A DNA stretch of 54,249 bases from an uncultured SAR116 cluster alpha proteobacterium (GCA_902528415.1 CABZSR010000011.1:1-54249), one strand, 5' to 3'. Counted from the first letter of the stretch, positions 18,244 to 30,505 are shown. Numbers and translations are program-made. Notes: generated by a model not told the origin, from the sequence alone.

Positions 18244-18744
18244 ATGTGGTATAAAATTAACAAGCAATCTGAAATATTATTAAATCAATGTTTAGAAAAA
18301 AAATTAACCATTACTACTGCAGAAAGTTGCACAGGCGGTATGATAGCCTCATCAATTGTTTCAATAAGTGGATCGAGCACTATTTTTAAGTCTTCTGTTG
18401 TTACATATTCAAACGATATGAAAAGTAAAGTTCTAAACATTCCTTTAAAACTAATAAATGAAAATGGAGCAGTAAGTAAAATAATTGCTCATAATATGGC
18501 ATCTAATGTCTTAAATCTCATGAATGCAGACATATCAATTGCCGTTACCGGGATAGCAGGTCCAAGTGGAGGAAGTAAAAATAAGCCCGTGGGACTTGTA
18601 TATATTGGGATTGGCACAAAAACAAATACTATTACAAAAAGATATTTATTTAAAGGAAATAGACTTAAAATAAGACAAGAAACAACTTTGGAAGCATTAA
18701 AACTTTCAAATAATATTATTGAAAGTTTTAAAAAAGTTAATTAA
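18244..18744 (+). CDS. cinA: CinA-type nicotinamide-nucleotide amidohydrolase (PncC domain only)
   Basis: It deamidates NMN to nicotinic acid mononucleotide in pyridine nucleotide recycling. The 166 aa hold only the C-terminal CinA/PncC domain. TAESCTGGMIASSIVSISGSS is the signature (given as TAESCTGGMIAS plus SIVSISGSS), followed by AVTGIAGPSGGSKNKPVGLVYIG, whose core is AVTGIAGP and KPVGLVYIG. The COG1058 N-terminal domain is absent, as in E. coli YgaD. Its TAA lies in TTAATTAA (18737-18744), which also contains the stop of the convergent coq10-like gene. Confidence 0.9.
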   Translation: MWYKINKQSEILLNQCLEKKLTITTAESCTGGMIASSIVSISGSSTIFKSSVVTYSNDMKSKVLNIPLKLINENGAVSKIIAHNMASNVLNLMNADISIAVTGIAGPSGGSKNKPVGLVYIGIGTKTNTITKRYLFKGNRLKIRQETTLEALKLSNNIIESFKKVN

Positions 18745-19165
18745 ATAGTTCATTTGCTCTTTTTTCAAATGCACCTACCATTCTTCGGACAGCTTCAGAA
18801 AATAAAGTTTCCATTAATGTTTGTAGGAAAACAGATTTAAATTTAAAATCAACCATAAATTCAACTTCACAACCTTTCATGTTGTCTTTGAAAATCCAAT
18901 AATTATCAAGATGCTCAAATGGCCCATCTTTATAATTTACAATTATCTTTTTATTAACATGATCTAAAATAACTTGTGATGAATATATTTCTTTATATAT
19001 TTTAAAGCCAATAATCAAATCAGCATCAAAATTGTTTTTGCAATTGTTTTTAACTCTTGCGCCTAAGCACCAAGGTAAAAATTCTGGATATTTTTTAACA
19101 TCAGAAACTAATTTAAATAAATTTAATGGGGAATGATTTATAACCCTACGCTCTTTATGCCTCAT
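18737..19165 (-). CDS. Coq10/RatA-type START-domain polyketide cyclase family protein
   Basis: A 142-residue single START/SRPBCC domain protein. RHKERRVINHSPLNLFKLVSDVKKYPEFLPWC matches the Coq10 N-terminal beta-strand and helix; the diagnostic part is VSDVKKYPEFLPWC. In mitochondria and alphaproteobacteria Coq10-type proteins bind ubiquinone and support its use in respiration. E. coli RatA belongs to the same family and was described as a toxin, so the name alone does not set the role. The gene abuts lipA with no spacer and is the distal member of the PDH/lipoate block, which fits a respiratory role. Confidence 0.85.
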   Translation of the reverse strand: MRHKERRVINHSPLNLFKLVSDVKKYPEFLPWCLGARVKNNCKNNFDADLIIGFKIYKEIYSSQVILDHVNKKIIVNYKDGPFEHLDNYWIFKDNMKGCEVEFMVDFKFKSVFLQTLMETLFSEAVRRMVGAFEKRANELFN

Positions 19166-20131
19166 TTAATTATTTCTTTTTAACCCATTGTACAAATTAA
19201 CCCTTGCTTGTTTTAGTTTTTCAAAATCTTCGCTTGCATGGAAGCTGCTTCTTGTTAAGGGAGAAGAAGAAACAACAAGAAATCCTTTTGCAAGTGCTAT
19301 TTTTTGATAATTTTTAAACTCCAGAGGATCAACATACTTTTCGACCTTATGATGTTTGATAGTTGGTTGGAGATACTGTCCAATCGTTAAAAAATCAATA
19401 TTCGCTGATTTCATGTCATCCATTACTTGGTAAACTTCATTTTCATTCTCACCAAGTCCTACCATTATTCCAGATTTAGTGAATATCTTTGGGTCAATTT
19501 CTTTTACTTTTGCAAGTAAACTCAATGAATGAAAGTATCTTGCTCCCGGCCTTACAGTTGAGTATAATCTTGGTACAGTTTCAAGATTATGATTAAAAAC
19601 ATCAGGTTTTGCATTAACAACTTTTTCTAAAGCGCCATCTTTTCTTAAAAAATCTGGAGTTAGAATTTCAATAGATGTTTTTGGAGATAATTTTCTTATA
19701 TCAGTAATTGTATTAACAAAATGTTCTGCCCCACCGTCATTTAAATCGTCTCTATCAACAGACGTTATTACAACGTGACTTAAATTTAATCTTGCTACTG
19801 ACTTTGCAACTCTAATAGGTTCAGATAGATCAAGTCCTGTAGGTTTACCAGTCGCAACATTACAAAATGAACAAGCTCTAGTACAAACATCACCCATAAT
19901 CATCATCGTTGCGTGTTTTTTTGACCAACAATTACCTATATTAGGACAACTAGCTTCTTCACATACCGTTGTAATGTTTAAATCGTCTAATAGCCCTTTA
20001 GTTTCATCAAAAATTTTTCCCAATGGGGCTCTTACTTTAAGCCACTTTGGCTTTGGGGGTGAAATATTATCAGGCTTATGTATTTTTTCAGGATGTCTTA
20101 TTTTTTTTATTTCATTCATTGTCTTTATCAT
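19166..20131 (-). CDS. lipA: Lipoyl synthase
   Basis: LipA is a radical SAM enzyme that inserts two sulfurs into protein-bound octanoyl groups. The 321 aa contain the auxiliary cluster motif C57-x4-C62-x5-C68 ([12 protein letters not shown]) and the SAM cluster motif C83-x3-C87-x2-C90 (CTRACSFC). The C-terminal RSSFHA supplies the serine ligand of the auxiliary cluster. All cluster ligands are present. The ATG at 20131 is used; a second in-frame ATG lies four codons on. It supplies lipoate to E2 and to the lipoyl domain of E1-beta encoded just upstream. Confidence 0.96.
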   Translation of the reverse strand: MIKTMNEIKKIRHPEKIHKPDNISPPKPKWLKVRAPLGKIFDETKGLLDDLNITTVCEEASCPNIGNCWSKKHATMMIMGDVCTRACSFCNVATGKPTGLDLSEPIRVAKSVARLNLSHVVITSVDRDDLNDGGAEHFVNTITDIRKLSPKTSIEILTPDFLRKDGALEKVVNAKPDVFNHNLETVPRLYSTVRPGARYFHSLSLLAKVKEIDPKIFTKSGIMVGLGENENEVYQVMDDMKSANIDFLTIGQYLQPTIKHHKVEKYVDPLEFKNYQKIALAKGFLVVSSSPLTRSSFHASEDFEKLKQARVNLYNGLKRNN

Positions 20132-20152
20132 TAAATATTTTATGAGCTTATT

Positions 20153-21562
20153 TTAATAATGAATAGCTTGATTATATGCAGCAAGAACAGATTCATGCAT
20201 GCTTTCAGAAAGAGTTGGATGAGGAAAAATAGTATGCATTAATTCCTGTTCAGTCGTTTCTAATTTTTTAGCTATTGAAAACCCTTGTATTAACTCAGTA
20301 ACTTCTGGTCCAACCATATGAGCACCTATCAATTCTCCTGTATCTTTGTTAAAAATTGTTTTTATCATTCCTTCAGAATCTCCTAAAGCAATAGCTTTCC
20401 CATTACCAATGAAGGGGAATTTACCTACCTTTACATTTAAGTTTTGAGACATTGCATTTTTTTCTGTTAATCCTATAGACGCCACCTGTGGTCTGCAATA
20501 TGTACAACCAGGTATAGAGTTTTTATCTATAGGTCTTAAATTTTTATGACCAGCTATTTTTTCCACACATAAAATGCCTTCGTGACTCGCCTTGTGTGCT
20601 AACCATGGTCCAGCAGTTACATCTCCGATAGCATATATGCCCTTTTCATCTGTTTCCAACCATTCGTTAGTTATAATATGACCTTTATCTATTTTAATAT
20701 TATAATTATTCAAACCTAGATTTTCAGTATTAGCGATAATACCAATAGCTAAGATTAATTTTTCAGAGTTAATTTTTTCAATTTTACCATTTACTGAAAC
20801 TTCAGCGGACACTGATTTATCGAGGGTTTTTACAGATTTTAAAGTTGCGTTTGTTTTAATGTTCATTCCTCTTTTTTTAAAATTATTTTCTACAATTTTG
20901 GATATGTCTTCATCCTCATTTGGTAAAATAGACGGCAATGCCTCTACAACAGTAACATCAACTCCTAAATCATTGTAAAAGGATGCAAACTCCATTCCTA
21001 TAGCGCCAGAGCCAATAATAATTAGTGAAGATGGTAACTTTGGAGGCGTCATTGCAGTCTTGTAGTCCCAAATATTTATGCCATCTGAAGACACAAAAGG
21101 TAGGTTCCTAGATCTTGCTCCTGTTGCGATAATAATGTTTTGTGCTTTTTTTCTAATAATCTCTTTTTCAGTTTTTATTATAATTATTTTTGAATCAATT
21201 GTGCCTTTATCTAAATATCCAAAACCTTCGAAAACATGAACTTTATTTTTTTTTAAAAGATGACTTATACCGCCCGATAACTGAGATGCTACTTTTCTTG
21301 AACGTTTTGTTATATTATTAATATCCATTTTTATGTTAGAAATAGTAAAACCAAACTCTCCAACATTATCAAGCATATGTCTAATTTCACTTGCTCTGAG
21401 TAAAGCTTTCGTTGGAATACAACCCCAATTTAAACAAATTCCGCCCAAATGTTTGTCTTCAACTAATGCAACAGACATTCCTAGTTGAGATGCTTTTATA
21501 GCAGCTACGTAACCTCCAGGGCCACCACCAATTACAATTAGGTCATAATCATTTTTTGTCAT
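20153..21562 (-). CDS. lpd: Dihydrolipoamide dehydrogenase (E3)
   Basis: E3 reoxidises dihydrolipoamide with NAD+ for pyruvate dehydrogenase and other 2-oxoacid complexes. The 469 aa have the FAD-binding IGGGPGGYVAA (11-21), redox disulfide C43/C48 in GGICLNWGCIPTK, the NAD-binding IIGSGAIGMEFA, the second FAD motif IYAIGDVTAGPWLAHKAS, and the interface His448-Glu453 (HPTLSE). It has no N-terminal lipoyl domain. It is 8 nt downstream of pdhC in the PDH operon. Confidence 0.96.
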   Translation of the reverse strand: MTKNDYDLIVIGGGPGGYVAAIKASQLGMSVALVEDKHLGGICLNWGCIPTKALLRASEIRHMLDNVGEFGFTISNIKMDINNITKRSRKVASQLSGGISHLLKKNKVHVFEGFGYLDKGTIDSKIIIIKTEKEIIRKKAQNIIIATGARSRNLPFVSSDGINIWDYKTAMTPPKLPSSLIIIGSGAIGMEFASFYNDLGVDVTVVEALPSILPNEDEDISKIVENNFKKRGMNIKTNATLKSVKTLDKSVSAEVSVNGKIEKINSEKLILAIGIIANTENLGLNNYNIKIDKGHIITNEWLETDEKGIYAIGDVTAGPWLAHKASHEGILCVEKIAGHKNLRPIDKNSIPGCTYCRPQVASIGLTEKNAMSQNLNVKVGKFPFIGNGKAIALGDSEGMIKTIFNKDTGELIGAHMVGPEVTELIQGFSIAKKLETTEQELMHTIFPHPTLSESMHESVLAAYNQAIHY

Positions 21563-21570
21563 ATTTATTC

Positions 21571-22836
21571 CTACAAAAGCATTAATGAGGGATTTTCAAT
21601 AAAATTTTTAAATTCTGATAAAAGTTCAGCTCCGACTGCGCCATCAACTACCCGATGATCACACGACAATGTAACTGTCATTATAGTAGCTATATTTATC
21701 TGTTCTTTAATAACAACTGGACTTTTTTCACCTGATCCAACAGCCAAAATACATCCTTGCGGTGGGTTTATAACTGCTGAAAACTCTTTAATACCATACA
21801 TACCAAGATTAGAAATTGAAAAACTGCCTCCGACATATTCTTCCGGTAACAATTTTCCACTCTTGGCTTTATCCACTAAACTCTTCATATCTTTAGATAT
21901 TTCTAGCAAGCCCTTGGATTGGACGTCTTTAATAATAGGCGTAATTAACCCACCCTCAATTGCAACAGCAACAGATATATCAGTAGTTTTAAAGTATTTA
22001 GTATTTTCATTTTCCCAACTAGCATTAGCTTTAGGTACCTTTATTAGAGCCGCACTAGATGCCTTTATAATCATATCATTTACTGATATTTTATATTTAT
22101 CTTTAGCTTTAGAGTTTAAAACGCTTCTGATATTTAAAAGTTCGTCTATGTTACAATCTATGGAAAGATAGAAATGAGGTGCTTCGTTTTTTGACTTAAC
22201 AAGCCTGTCTGCAATCGTTTTTCGCATTGCACTATTTTTAACTAGTTCATAATTCACTGGTGTGGCTGTATTTATATTTTTGACACTTTTATTATAATTG
22301 AATTTTTCAACATCTATTTTTAATATCCTACCATTAGGTCCAGAACCATTTAATAAACTTAAATCTATATCTCTTTGTTTTGCAATTCTTTTTGCAAGAG
22401 GTGTAATAAATATTCTTTTGTTAATTGTATCTAAAAATTCTTCTTTTTGTTCACAATTTAAAACAGGTTCAAGACTGATTACTATATTCTCTTCATTATC
22501 TTCCAATTTAGTTTCAAATATAGTCTCTTTTTCTATAGACATATTATCATTTTTTTCTTCATCTAATTCAGTATTTAAATCTGTTATATCTTCATCGTCT
22601 GTAAGCAAAATAGCAATTGGGACATTAACTTTTATTGCTTCTTGACCTTCATTAACTAAAATTTTACCAATAACTCCATCATCTATAGCTTCGACCTCCA
22701 TTGTGGCTTTGTCAGTTTCTATTTCAGCGATTAAGTCACCAGATACAACCTTATCACCTTCTTTTACCAACCATTTTGATAAAGTGCCTTCTTCCATTGT
22801 AGGACTGAGTGCTGGCATCAAGATATCTATACTCAT
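21571..22836 (-). CDS. pdhC: Pyruvate dehydrogenase E2, dihydrolipoamide acetyltransferase
   Basis: E2 is the acetyl-transferring core of the PDH complex. It is 421 aa. One lipoyl domain occupies 1-78, with lipoylated K43 in [14 protein letters not shown] low-complexity acidic linker follows, then a peripheral-subunit-binding domain (about 141-178, [20 protein letters not shown]). The catalytic domain starts near 200 and ends in the active-site motif [16 protein letters not shown] with H394 and D398. Its lipoyl domain is very similar to the one at the start of pdhB, an old in-operon duplication. Confidence 0.96.
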   Translation of the reverse strand: MSIDILMPALSPTMEEGTLSKWLVKEGDKVVSGDLIAEIETDKATMEVEAIDDGVIGKILVNEGQEAIKVNVPIAILLTDDEDITDLNTELDEEKNDNMSIEKETIFETKLEDNEENIVISLEPVLNCEQKEEFLDTINKRIFITPLAKRIAKQRDIDLSLLNGSGPNGRILKIDVEKFNYNKSVKNINTATPVNYELVKNSAMRKTIADRLVKSKNEAPHFYLSIDCNIDELLNIRSVLNSKAKDKYKISVNDMIIKASSAALIKVPKANASWENENTKYFKTTDISVAVAIEGGLITPIIKDVQSKGLLEISKDMKSLVDKAKSGKLLPEEYVGGSFSISNLGMYGIKEFSAVINPPQGCILAVGSGEKSPVVIKEQINIATIMTVTLSCDHRVVDGAVGAELLSEFKNFIENPSLMLL

Positions 22837-22845
22837 TTCATATAC

Positions 22846-24180
22846 TCAACTTTCATAACACACATCACTACATGCGTTAACAATATCATCAACTTGAGGT
22901 AGAGCTAATTTTTCTAAATTAGCCGCGTAAGGCATTGGCACATCTTTACCCGTTACTCTTTTAACAGGAGCATCTAGCCAATCAAAAGCATTTTCATTAA
23001 TGGCTGCAGAAATTTCTGCACCAATTCCCGCAAAAGGAAAACCTTCCTCACATGTTACGGCTCTGTTAGTTTTTTTAACTGAATTAATAATAGTTTCGAT
23101 ATCCAAAGGACGTAACGATCTTAGGTTAATGACTTCAGCTTTTATTCCTTTTTCATTCAAAATACCTGCTGCTTCAAGAGATTTTCCTACCATTATAGAA
23201 AACGCAATAATGGTAACATCTGAACCTTCTTTTTCGATATTAGCTTGTCCTATTGGTACCAAGAAATTATTATCATCTGGACAACTAAAGGATTGTCCAT
23301 ACATAACTTCATTTTCAAGAAAGATTACAGGGTCTGGATCTCTTATTGCAGATTTCAACAATCCTTTGGCATCTTTACTAGACCATGGTGAAACAACTTT
23401 TAAACCAGGACAATGGGAATACCAGCTAGCATAACATTGACTATGCTGTGCTGCAACACGAGAAGCTGCTCCATTAGGTCCTCTAAAAACAATTGGGCAA
23501 CCCATTTGACCACCAGACATGTAGAGTGTTTTAGCCGCTGAATTAATTATTTGATCCATTGCTTGCATTGCAAAATTAAAGGTCATAAATTCAACGATCG
23601 GTTTCAAGTTACCAAAAGCTGCTCCGATACCAATACCTGCAAAGCCATGCTCTGTGATTGGAGTGTCATATACTCTTTTGTTACCAAATTCATCAAGCAA
23701 ACCCTGAGTTACTTTATATGCACCTTGATATTCCGCAACCTCTTCACCCATTACAAAAACCTTTTCGTCGGATCTCATTTCTTCAGCCATTGCGTTTCTT
23801 AGTGCTTCTCTTACTGTGATAATACTTGAATTAGGCTCTAAGGTAATAAGTTTATCTGTTTTAAGCTCAGTTGTAATTTTTTCTTTTTCTAAATAAGGTT
23901 TATCAGCAATAGTTTTTATTGAAGTATGAGGTGATTCAGTTGAATCAATTAACAATGCTATTGGGGTGTTAACTTTGACACCCTCAGTTCCAGCTGGAAC
24001 TAGCAATTTACCTATTTTACCGTCATCTACTGCCTCCACTTCCATTGTGGCTTTATCTGTTTCTATTTCTGCAATTAAATCACCAGAAGAAATCGAGTCT
24101 CCTTCATTTACAAGCCACTTAGCTAAGGTGCCTTCTTCCATAGTAGGGCTTAAAGCAGGCATTAAAATTTCAATTGTCAT
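22846..24180 (-). CDS. pdhB: Pyruvate dehydrogenase E1 beta with N-terminal lipoyl domain
   Basis: E1-beta forms the thiamine-diphosphate decarboxylase with E1-alpha. Of 444 aa, residues 1-78 are a lipoyl domain with K43 in [13 protein letters not shown], joined by a short linker to a full transketolase-like beta chain from about residue 120 ([45 protein letters not shown]). The lipoyl-E1-beta fusion is characteristic of alphaproteobacterial PDH. Spacers to pdhA and pdhC are 10 and 9 nt. Confidence 0.96.
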   Translation of the reverse strand: MTIEILMPALSPTMEEGTLAKWLVNEGDSISSGDLIAEIETDKATMEVEAVDDGKIGKLLVPAGTEGVKVNTPIALLIDSTESPHTSIKTIADKPYLEKEKITTELKTDKLITLEPNSSIITVREALRNAMAEEMRSDEKVFVMGEEVAEYQGAYKVTQGLLDEFGNKRVYDTPITEHGFAGIGIGAAFGNLKPIVEFMTFNFAMQAMDQIINSAAKTLYMSGGQMGCPIVFRGPNGAASRVAAQHSQCYASWYSHCPGLKVVSPWSSKDAKGLLKSAIRDPDPVIFLENEVMYGQSFSCPDDNNFLVPIGQANIEKEGSDVTIIAFSIMVGKSLEAAGILNEKGIKAEVINLRSLRPLDIETIINSVKKTNRAVTCEEGFPFAGIGAEISAAINENAFDWLDAPVKRVTGKDVPMPYAANLEKLALPQVDDIVNACSDVCYES

Positions 24181-24190
24181 TTAATCACCA

Positions 24191-25195
24191 CTAATTGATG
24201 GTTATGTCAGTATATAATTCGGATGCGGAGGGCTCCGGAGACTCTTGTGCAAATTTTGCTGCGTCTGCTATTATAGATTTTATTTCAACATCAATATCTT
24301 TAAGAACCTTATCTACAACACCCATATCATTTAACAAAACTTTAATATTTTCAATTGGATCAGATGTCTTTCTAATTTGCTCAACTTCGTCCCTAGTCCT
24401 ATATTTTGCTGGGTCTGACATTGAATGTCCTCTGTATCTGTAAGTCTTCATTTCTAATATATAGGGTCCCTTGCCTAATCTACAATATTCAATAGCCTTA
24501 ATTGCAGCTTCTCTAACAGCAATAATATCCATTCCATCAACAATTTCTGATTTGATGCCGTATGCTTTACCCCTATCAGATAAATTGTCACCTGCAGAAG
24601 ACCTATTTACAGATGTGCCCATACCATATTTGTTATTTTCAATAACAAAAATAACAGGAAGTTGCCAAAGCGATGCTATATTATAAGATTCATATACTTG
24701 ACCTTGGTTAGCCGCACCATCTCCAAAATATGTTATACAAACATTCTTGTTTCCATTATATTTATGAGCAAAAGCTAAACCTGCTCCAATTGGAACTTGA
24801 GCAGCTACAATACCATGTCCGCCAAAAAATCCTTTTTCACGGCTAAACATATGCATAGATCCACCTTTGCCTTTTGAATAACCCTCTGCTCTACCCGTTA
24901 ACTCCGCCATAACACCCTTAGGATCCATGTCACATGCTATCATATGACCGTGATCTCTGTAAGATGTAACAATACTATCTCCTTCAATTTGAGCTGACTG
25001 AATGCCCACTACAACTGCTTCTTGACCTATATATAAATGGCAAAAGCCACCAATCTTTCCCATACCATATAGTTGACCAGCTTTTTCTTCAAATCTTCTA
25101 ATAAGAAGCATTTTTTTATACATGTACTTTAATAAATCTAAATCATAATTCATTTTTGATTTATTTATTATTTTTGTAGATACATTTTTTTTCAT
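24191..25195 (-). CDS. pdhA: Pyruvate dehydrogenase E1 alpha
   Basis: E1-alpha is the thiamine-diphosphate-binding chain of PDH. Of 334 aa, the ThDP/Mg2+ motif runs from GDGAANQGQVYES (158-170) to its closing ENN (186-188). The active-site region GHGIVAAQVPIGAG and the loop RYRGHSMSDPAKYRTRDE are intact. It is the first PDH gene. The 89-bp spacer before it is the largest in this block, so a promoter may lie there; it also contains the inverted repeat listed separately. Confidence 0.96.
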   Translation of the reverse strand: MKKNVSTKIINKSKMNYDLDLLKYMYKKMLLIRRFEEKAGQLYGMGKIGGFCHLYIGQEAVVVGIQSAQIEGDSIVTSYRDHGHMIACDMDPKGVMAELTGRAEGYSKGKGGSMHMFSREKGFFGGHGIVAAQVPIGAGLAFAHKYNGNKNVCITYFGDGAANQGQVYESYNIASLWQLPVIFVIENNKYGMGTSVNRSSAGDNLSDRGKAYGIKSEIVDGMDIIAVREAAIKAIEYCRLGKGPYILEMKTYRYRGHSMSDPAKYRTRDEVEQIRKTSDPIENIKVLLNDMGVVDKVLKDIDVEIKSIIADAAKFAQESPEPSASELYTDITIN

Positions 25196-25251
25196 GAAAA
25201 ACCTACATTACTAACATACAAAATTCAAAATAACTAATATACCTTTTAACA

Positions 25252-25267
25252 AATAATCGAGATTATT
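25252..25267. repeat. Inverted repeat upstream of pdhA
   Basis: AATAATC-GA-GATTATT, a 7-bp perfect dyad with a 2-bp centre, sits 57 bp before the pdhA start and just after the DivIC-like gene. It could be an operator or a weak hairpin. No U-run follows on the minus strand, so it is a poor intrinsic terminator. Dyads of this size arise by chance in AT-rich DNA. Confidence 0.3.
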
Positions 25268-25284
25268 CCTAACAATATCTTAAT

Positions 25285-25596
25285 CTATTCGGGAATATCA
25301 ATGACTATTTGATCAGAATGTATAAGGCCTAGTAATTTATGTGCAATTTCAGTAATTATATCAGGGTCTAAGTTATCATCACGAAGAAGGTTTATTTCTG
25401 AAGAAATTTTAAATTTATCATTAAGCAATAAGTTATAATCTTTTTTGGCAATTGATATTTGATTGTTTAGTGAAAAAATTTTCCAAATTGATCTTTCTCC
25501 AAAAAAAATATGAGATACAAAAAAGATAAATATTAATAAAGAAAAAGCTGTCATTAGATTTAAAAGTAAATTTTTTCTATTTAAATATTTATACAT
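25285..25596 (-). CDS. FtsB/DivIC-family septum formation initiator
   Basis: A 103-residue bitopic membrane protein with a short basic N-terminus, one transmembrane helix at about 14-32, and a heptad-like extracytoplasmic coiled coil (about 42-75, including NNQISIAKKDYNLLLNDK). It ends in the family's short C-terminal domain (DPDIITEIAHKLLGLI). FtsB/DivIC proteins bridge FtsL and FtsQ in the divisome. In alphaproteobacteria this gene lies between eno and pdhA, exactly as here (11 nt after eno). Confidence 0.85.
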   Translation of the reverse strand: MYKYLNRKNLLLNLMTAFSLLIFIFFVSHIFFGERSIWKIFSLNNQISIAKKDYNLLLNDKFKISSEINLLRDDNLDPDIITEIAHKLLGLIHSDQIVIDIPE

Positions 25597-25607
25597 AATT
25601 TAGTATT

Positions 25608-26894
25608 CTAAATGTTAAAGTTTTTAAAAAAATTATTGCCATAATAATTAGCATCCTCTCCCATAATCTCTTCAATTCTTAAAAGCTGATTATATTTAGC
25701 TGTTCTATCACTTCTCGATAAAGACCCTGTTTTAATTTGACCAGCATTTAATGCAACACAAAGGTCACTAATAAAAACATCCTCTGTTTCACCGGATCTA
25801 TGAGAAACAATAACTCCAAAATTTGAATCTTTAGCCAATTCCATCGTTTCAAGTGTTTCTGAAAGTGTTCCAATTTGATTAAGTTTAATTAAAATAGAAT
25901 TTGCTGAGTTGTTATTTATTCCTTTTAAAAGTCTTTTTTTATTAGTAACAAAAAGATCGTCCCCCACTATTTGTACCTTTTTCCCAATTCTCTTAGTAAG
26001 CTCTTTAAATCCGTCCCAATCATTTTCATCAAATGGATCTTCAATAGAGACAATAGGAAATTTATTACAAATATTTTCCCAAAATGAAACTAATTCTTTA
26101 GAAGAATATTTTTTATTTTCTCCTTTTAATGTATAAATATCCTTTTCAAAAAATTCACTCGCTGCAGCATCAATTGAAATAAAAATTTGTTCTCCCAATT
26201 TGTATCCACTATTTTCTACAGATTCTGAGATATATGAAAGTGCTTCCTCAAGATTATTTATATTTGGAGCAAAGCCACCTTCATCACCAACAGCAATTGA
26301 AAACCCCTTTTTAGATAAAAGAGTTTTTAAATTAGAGAAAATTTCTACACCTGATCTTAGAGCATCGGAAAATTTAGTAAAACCTATTGGCATTATCATA
26401 CATTCTTGAAAATCTAATCCATTATTTGCGTGAGCACCACCATTAATAATATTCATCATTGGAATTGGTAAAGTGTTAGCTCTCATACCACCAATATATT
26501 GCCAAAGAGGTAAATTTAGAGATTTAGAAGCGGCTCTTGCAACAGCCATTGAAAATCCTAGTATAGCATTAGCACCTAATTTATTTTTATTTGCTGTACC
26601 ATCCAGCTCAATTAAATCGCGATCTATATTTCTTTGTTGAAATGGATTTCTTCCAGAAAAGGTATTGAAAATTTCAACGTTAATATTTTCAACAGCTTTA
26701 AGAACACTCTTGCCATTAAAAACATTTAAATTATTATCTCTAAGTTCGTAAGCCTCATATTCACCAGTTGAAGCTCCAGAAGGAACAGCGGCTCTCCCTA
26801 AACTTCCGTCAGATAATTTAACATCTACTTCTAAAGTAGGATTTCCTCTACTATCTAAAATTTGTCTAGCTAAAATATCAGATATATAAACCAT
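25608..26894 (-). CDS. eno: Enolase
   Basis: It interconverts 2-phosphoglycerate and phosphoenolpyruvate. The length (428 aa) is typical. Visible motifs: [12 protein letters not shown] and [12 protein letters not shown] at the N-terminus, [17 protein letters not shown], the acid residues in GDEGGFAPN, metal ligands in SIDAAASEF and [27 protein letters not shown] with the catalytic lysine, and [10 protein letters not shown]. It lies in the operon order tpiA-secG-pyrG-kdsA-eno-divIC. Confidence 0.97.
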   Translation of the reverse strand: MVYISDILARQILDSRGNPTLEVDVKLSDGSLGRAAVPSGASTGEYEAYELRDNNLNVFNGKSVLKAVENINVEIFNTFSGRNPFQQRNIDRDLIELDGTANKNKLGANAILGFSMAVARAASKSLNLPLWQYIGGMRANTLPIPMMNIINGGAHANNGLDFQECMIMPIGFTKFSDALRSGVEIFSNLKTLLSKKGFSIAVGDEGGFAPNINNLEEALSYISESVENSGYKLGEQIFISIDAAASEFFEKDIYTLKGENKKYSSKELVSFWENICNKFPIVSIEDPFDENDWDGFKELTKRIGKKVQIVGDDLFVTNKKRLLKGINNNSANSILIKLNQIGTLSETLETMELAKDSNFGVIVSHRSGETEDVFISDLCVALNAGQIKTGSLSRSDRTAKYNQLLRIEEIMGEDANYYGNNFFKNFNI

Positions 26895-26917
26895 AATTAC
26901 TCCAATAAAATAATGTA

Positions 26918-27742
26918 CTACACCTTAATTATTCTATCTATTTCAATTAATTTAGTAAGTAATTTTTTAAGTTCAGATAGTTTTACCATATTAGGTCCGT
27001 CACTCGGTGCTTTTTCAGGATTTTCATGAGCTTCAATGAATATTCCAGAAATGCCAACAGATACAGCTGCCCTTGATAATATTGAAACAAATTCTCTTTG
27101 ACCACCTGACGTTAAACCCAATCCTCCCGGTTGTTGTACCGAATGTGTAGCGTCAAATATTATTGGAAAACCAAATTTAGTCATTTGTGGAATTGAACGC
27201 ATATCTGAAACAAGTGTGTTATAACCGAAGGAGGTTCCTCTTTCTGTTAACATTATGTTATTGTTTCCAATATCTAAAACTTTATTTATCACATTTTCCA
27301 TATCCCAGGGCGCTAAAAATTGCCCTTTTTTTATATTTATAATTTTTTGCGTCTTAGCAGCAGCAGTTAATAAGTCAGTTTGTCTACACAAAAAAGCAGG
27401 TATTTGAATAATATCAACAACATTTGCAACTTCTTTACATTGATAGCTTTCATGAACATCAGTAAGAGTTGGAATATTAAATTCTTTATTAACATCTGAT
27501 AAAATATTTAAGCCTTTTTCTATACCGATGCCTCTTTCAGAGTATTTGCTAGATCTATTGGCTTTATCAAATGAAGATTTATAAACAAAATTAATACCTA
27601 GTTTTTGACAGATTTCATTTATTACACCTGCATGATTAATTGCATGATCTTTTGATTCAATAGAACATGGTCCTGCAATTAAAAAAAAAGGGTGTATATT
27701 AGAAACTTCAAATTCTGATATTTTAATAATGTTTTGTTTCAT
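26918..27742 (-). CDS. kdsA: 3-deoxy-D-manno-octulosonate 8-phosphate synthase
   Basis: It condenses arabinose-5-phosphate with phosphoenolpyruvate to Kdo-8-phosphate for lipopolysaccharide core, so the cell has an LPS outer membrane. Motifs in the 274 aa: [48 protein letters not shown] and [12 protein letters not shown]. It sits between pyrG (26 nt) and eno (23 nt); coupling to enolase makes sense because PEP is its substrate. Confidence 0.96.
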   Translation of the reverse strand: MKQNIIKISEFEVSNIHPFFLIAGPCSIESKDHAINHAGVINEICQKLGINFVYKSSFDKANRSSKYSERGIGIEKGLNILSDVNKEFNIPTLTDVHESYQCKEVANVVDIIQIPAFLCRQTDLLTAAAKTQKIINIKKGQFLAPWDMENVINKVLDIGNNNIMLTERGTSFGYNTLVSDMRSIPQMTKFGFPIIFDATHSVQQPGGLGLTSGGQREFVSILSRAAVSVGISGIFIEAHENPEKAPSDGPNMVKLSELKKLLTKLIEIDRIIKV

Positions 27743-27768
27743 AATTTAAAACTCTTTATGGATTAATA

Positions 27769-29433
<1,665 letters not shown>

Positions 29434-29437
29434 TTAA

Positions 29438-29755
29438 TTAGTTACCAAGAGGAACAGTAGGCTCCGTTGTTGAGCTTTTTTCTATTGATTTTTCAACCTC
29501 GCTAGCAATAGAAGGAGCATTATTCGAAGATAATAAAGCAAGAATTATTGAAGTTAAGAAAAAACAAGCACCTAAAAATGCTGTCAATTTTGTCATAAAA
29601 TTTGCAGTGCCCCTAGCTGTCATGAAACCACCTCCAGCACCACCACTTGATCCCCCTATTCCTAATCCACCACCTTCACTTTTCTGAAGTAAAACAGCAC
29701 ATATGATACCTACAGCTAAAACAATGTGAATTATTAGAATTATAGTAATCATCAT
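29438..29755 (-). CDS. secG: Preprotein translocase subunit SecG
   Basis: SecG is the accessory subunit of the SecYEG channel. Of 105 aa, the first transmembrane helix (about 2-24) ends in VLLQKSEGGGLG, the SecG signature. A glycine-rich loop GGSSGGAGGGF follows, then a second helix (about 54-76) and a short polar tail. Two ATGs stand in tandem at 29755 and 29752. It lies 6 nt after tpiA in the conserved order tpiA-secG-pyrG. Confidence 0.95.
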   Translation of the reverse strand: MMITIILIIHIVLAVGIICAVLLQKSEGGGLGIGGSSGGAGGGFMTARGTANFMTKLTAFLGACFFLTSIILALLSSNNAPSIASEVEKSIEKSSTTEPTVPLGN

Positions 29756-29761
29756 TAATCC

Positions 29762-30505
29762 TTAAATATTATAATTTTTTAAATGTTTAACGGCTGAACC
29801 ATAAATTGCAAGAAAATCTTTTATTTTAAGACTGGCTCCTCCAACTAATACTCCATCTACATTATTTATAGACAAAATCTCTTGAATGTTTTGTTCATTT
29901 ACAGAACCACCATACAAAACTTTGACATTTTTTTTTGATTTTGAAAAAACTATATCTTTAATATTTTTGTGCATTTCTCTAATTTCGCTTTGGAGAGGAA
30001 TTTTTCCAGTTCCTATAGACCATATGGGTTCATATGCTATAGTTAGCTCGTTAAAATCTTCTGGTAAACAATCAGTAATTTGTTTTTCAATAAAATCTAT
30101 GGCTTTTCCATTCTCACGTTGATCTAAGTTTTCACCAACACAAATAATAGGTCTTAAGCTAGATTTAATTCCAAATTGAGCACATTTTTTAATATACTCA
30201 TTAGTTTCTTTATTATATATTCTTCTCTCTGAATGACCTAATATTACATAATCACAGCCAAATTCTTTTAACGAAATAGCTGATATTTCTCCAGTAAATG
30301 CTCCAAAAGATTGATGATGACAATTTTGTCCACCAATTGAAATCGGAATATTTTTGATAAGCTTACTTAAAAAGTCAATATAGATAGTAGGCGGAAAAAT
30401 ACACAATTGTACATTTTTCGAAAATTTGTAAATTTTTAAGTGTTCCACAAAGGATTTTATTGATTTTTTATTTAGATTCATTTTCCAATTGGCTGCAATA
30501 AACAT
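29762..30505 (-). CDS. tpiA: Triosephosphate isomerase
   Basis: It interconverts dihydroxyacetone phosphate and glyceraldehyde-3-phosphate. The 247 aa hold all catalytic residues: N6 and K8 (ANWKMN), H91 (LGHSERR) and E159 (AYEPIWSIGTG), plus the phosphate-binding LYGGSV and GVLVGGASL. It is the first gene of a long minus-strand run to lpd/lipA, and its ATG is preceded by AAGGAA. Its promoter must lie in the 106-bp spacer shared with ppiD. Confidence 0.97.
   Translation of the reverse strand: MFIAANWKMNLNKKSIKSFVEHLKIYKFSKNVQLCIFPPTIYIDFLSKLIKNIPISIGGQNCHHQSFGAFTGEISAISLKEFGCDYVILGHSERRIYNKETNEYIKKCAQFGIKSSLRPIICVGENLDQRENGKAIDFIEKQITDCLPEDFNELTIAYEPIWSIGTGKIPLQSEIREMHKNIKDIVFSKSKKNVKVLYGGSVNEQNIQEILSINNVDGVLVGGASLKIKDFLAIYGSAVKHLKNYNI

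Noticed and set aside
22298-22645. Open frame of 115 codons on the plus strand antisense to pdhC
   Set aside because: It is a shadow of the conserved E2 linker and lipoyl region; composition is serine/phenylalanine-rich noise with no recognisable family.
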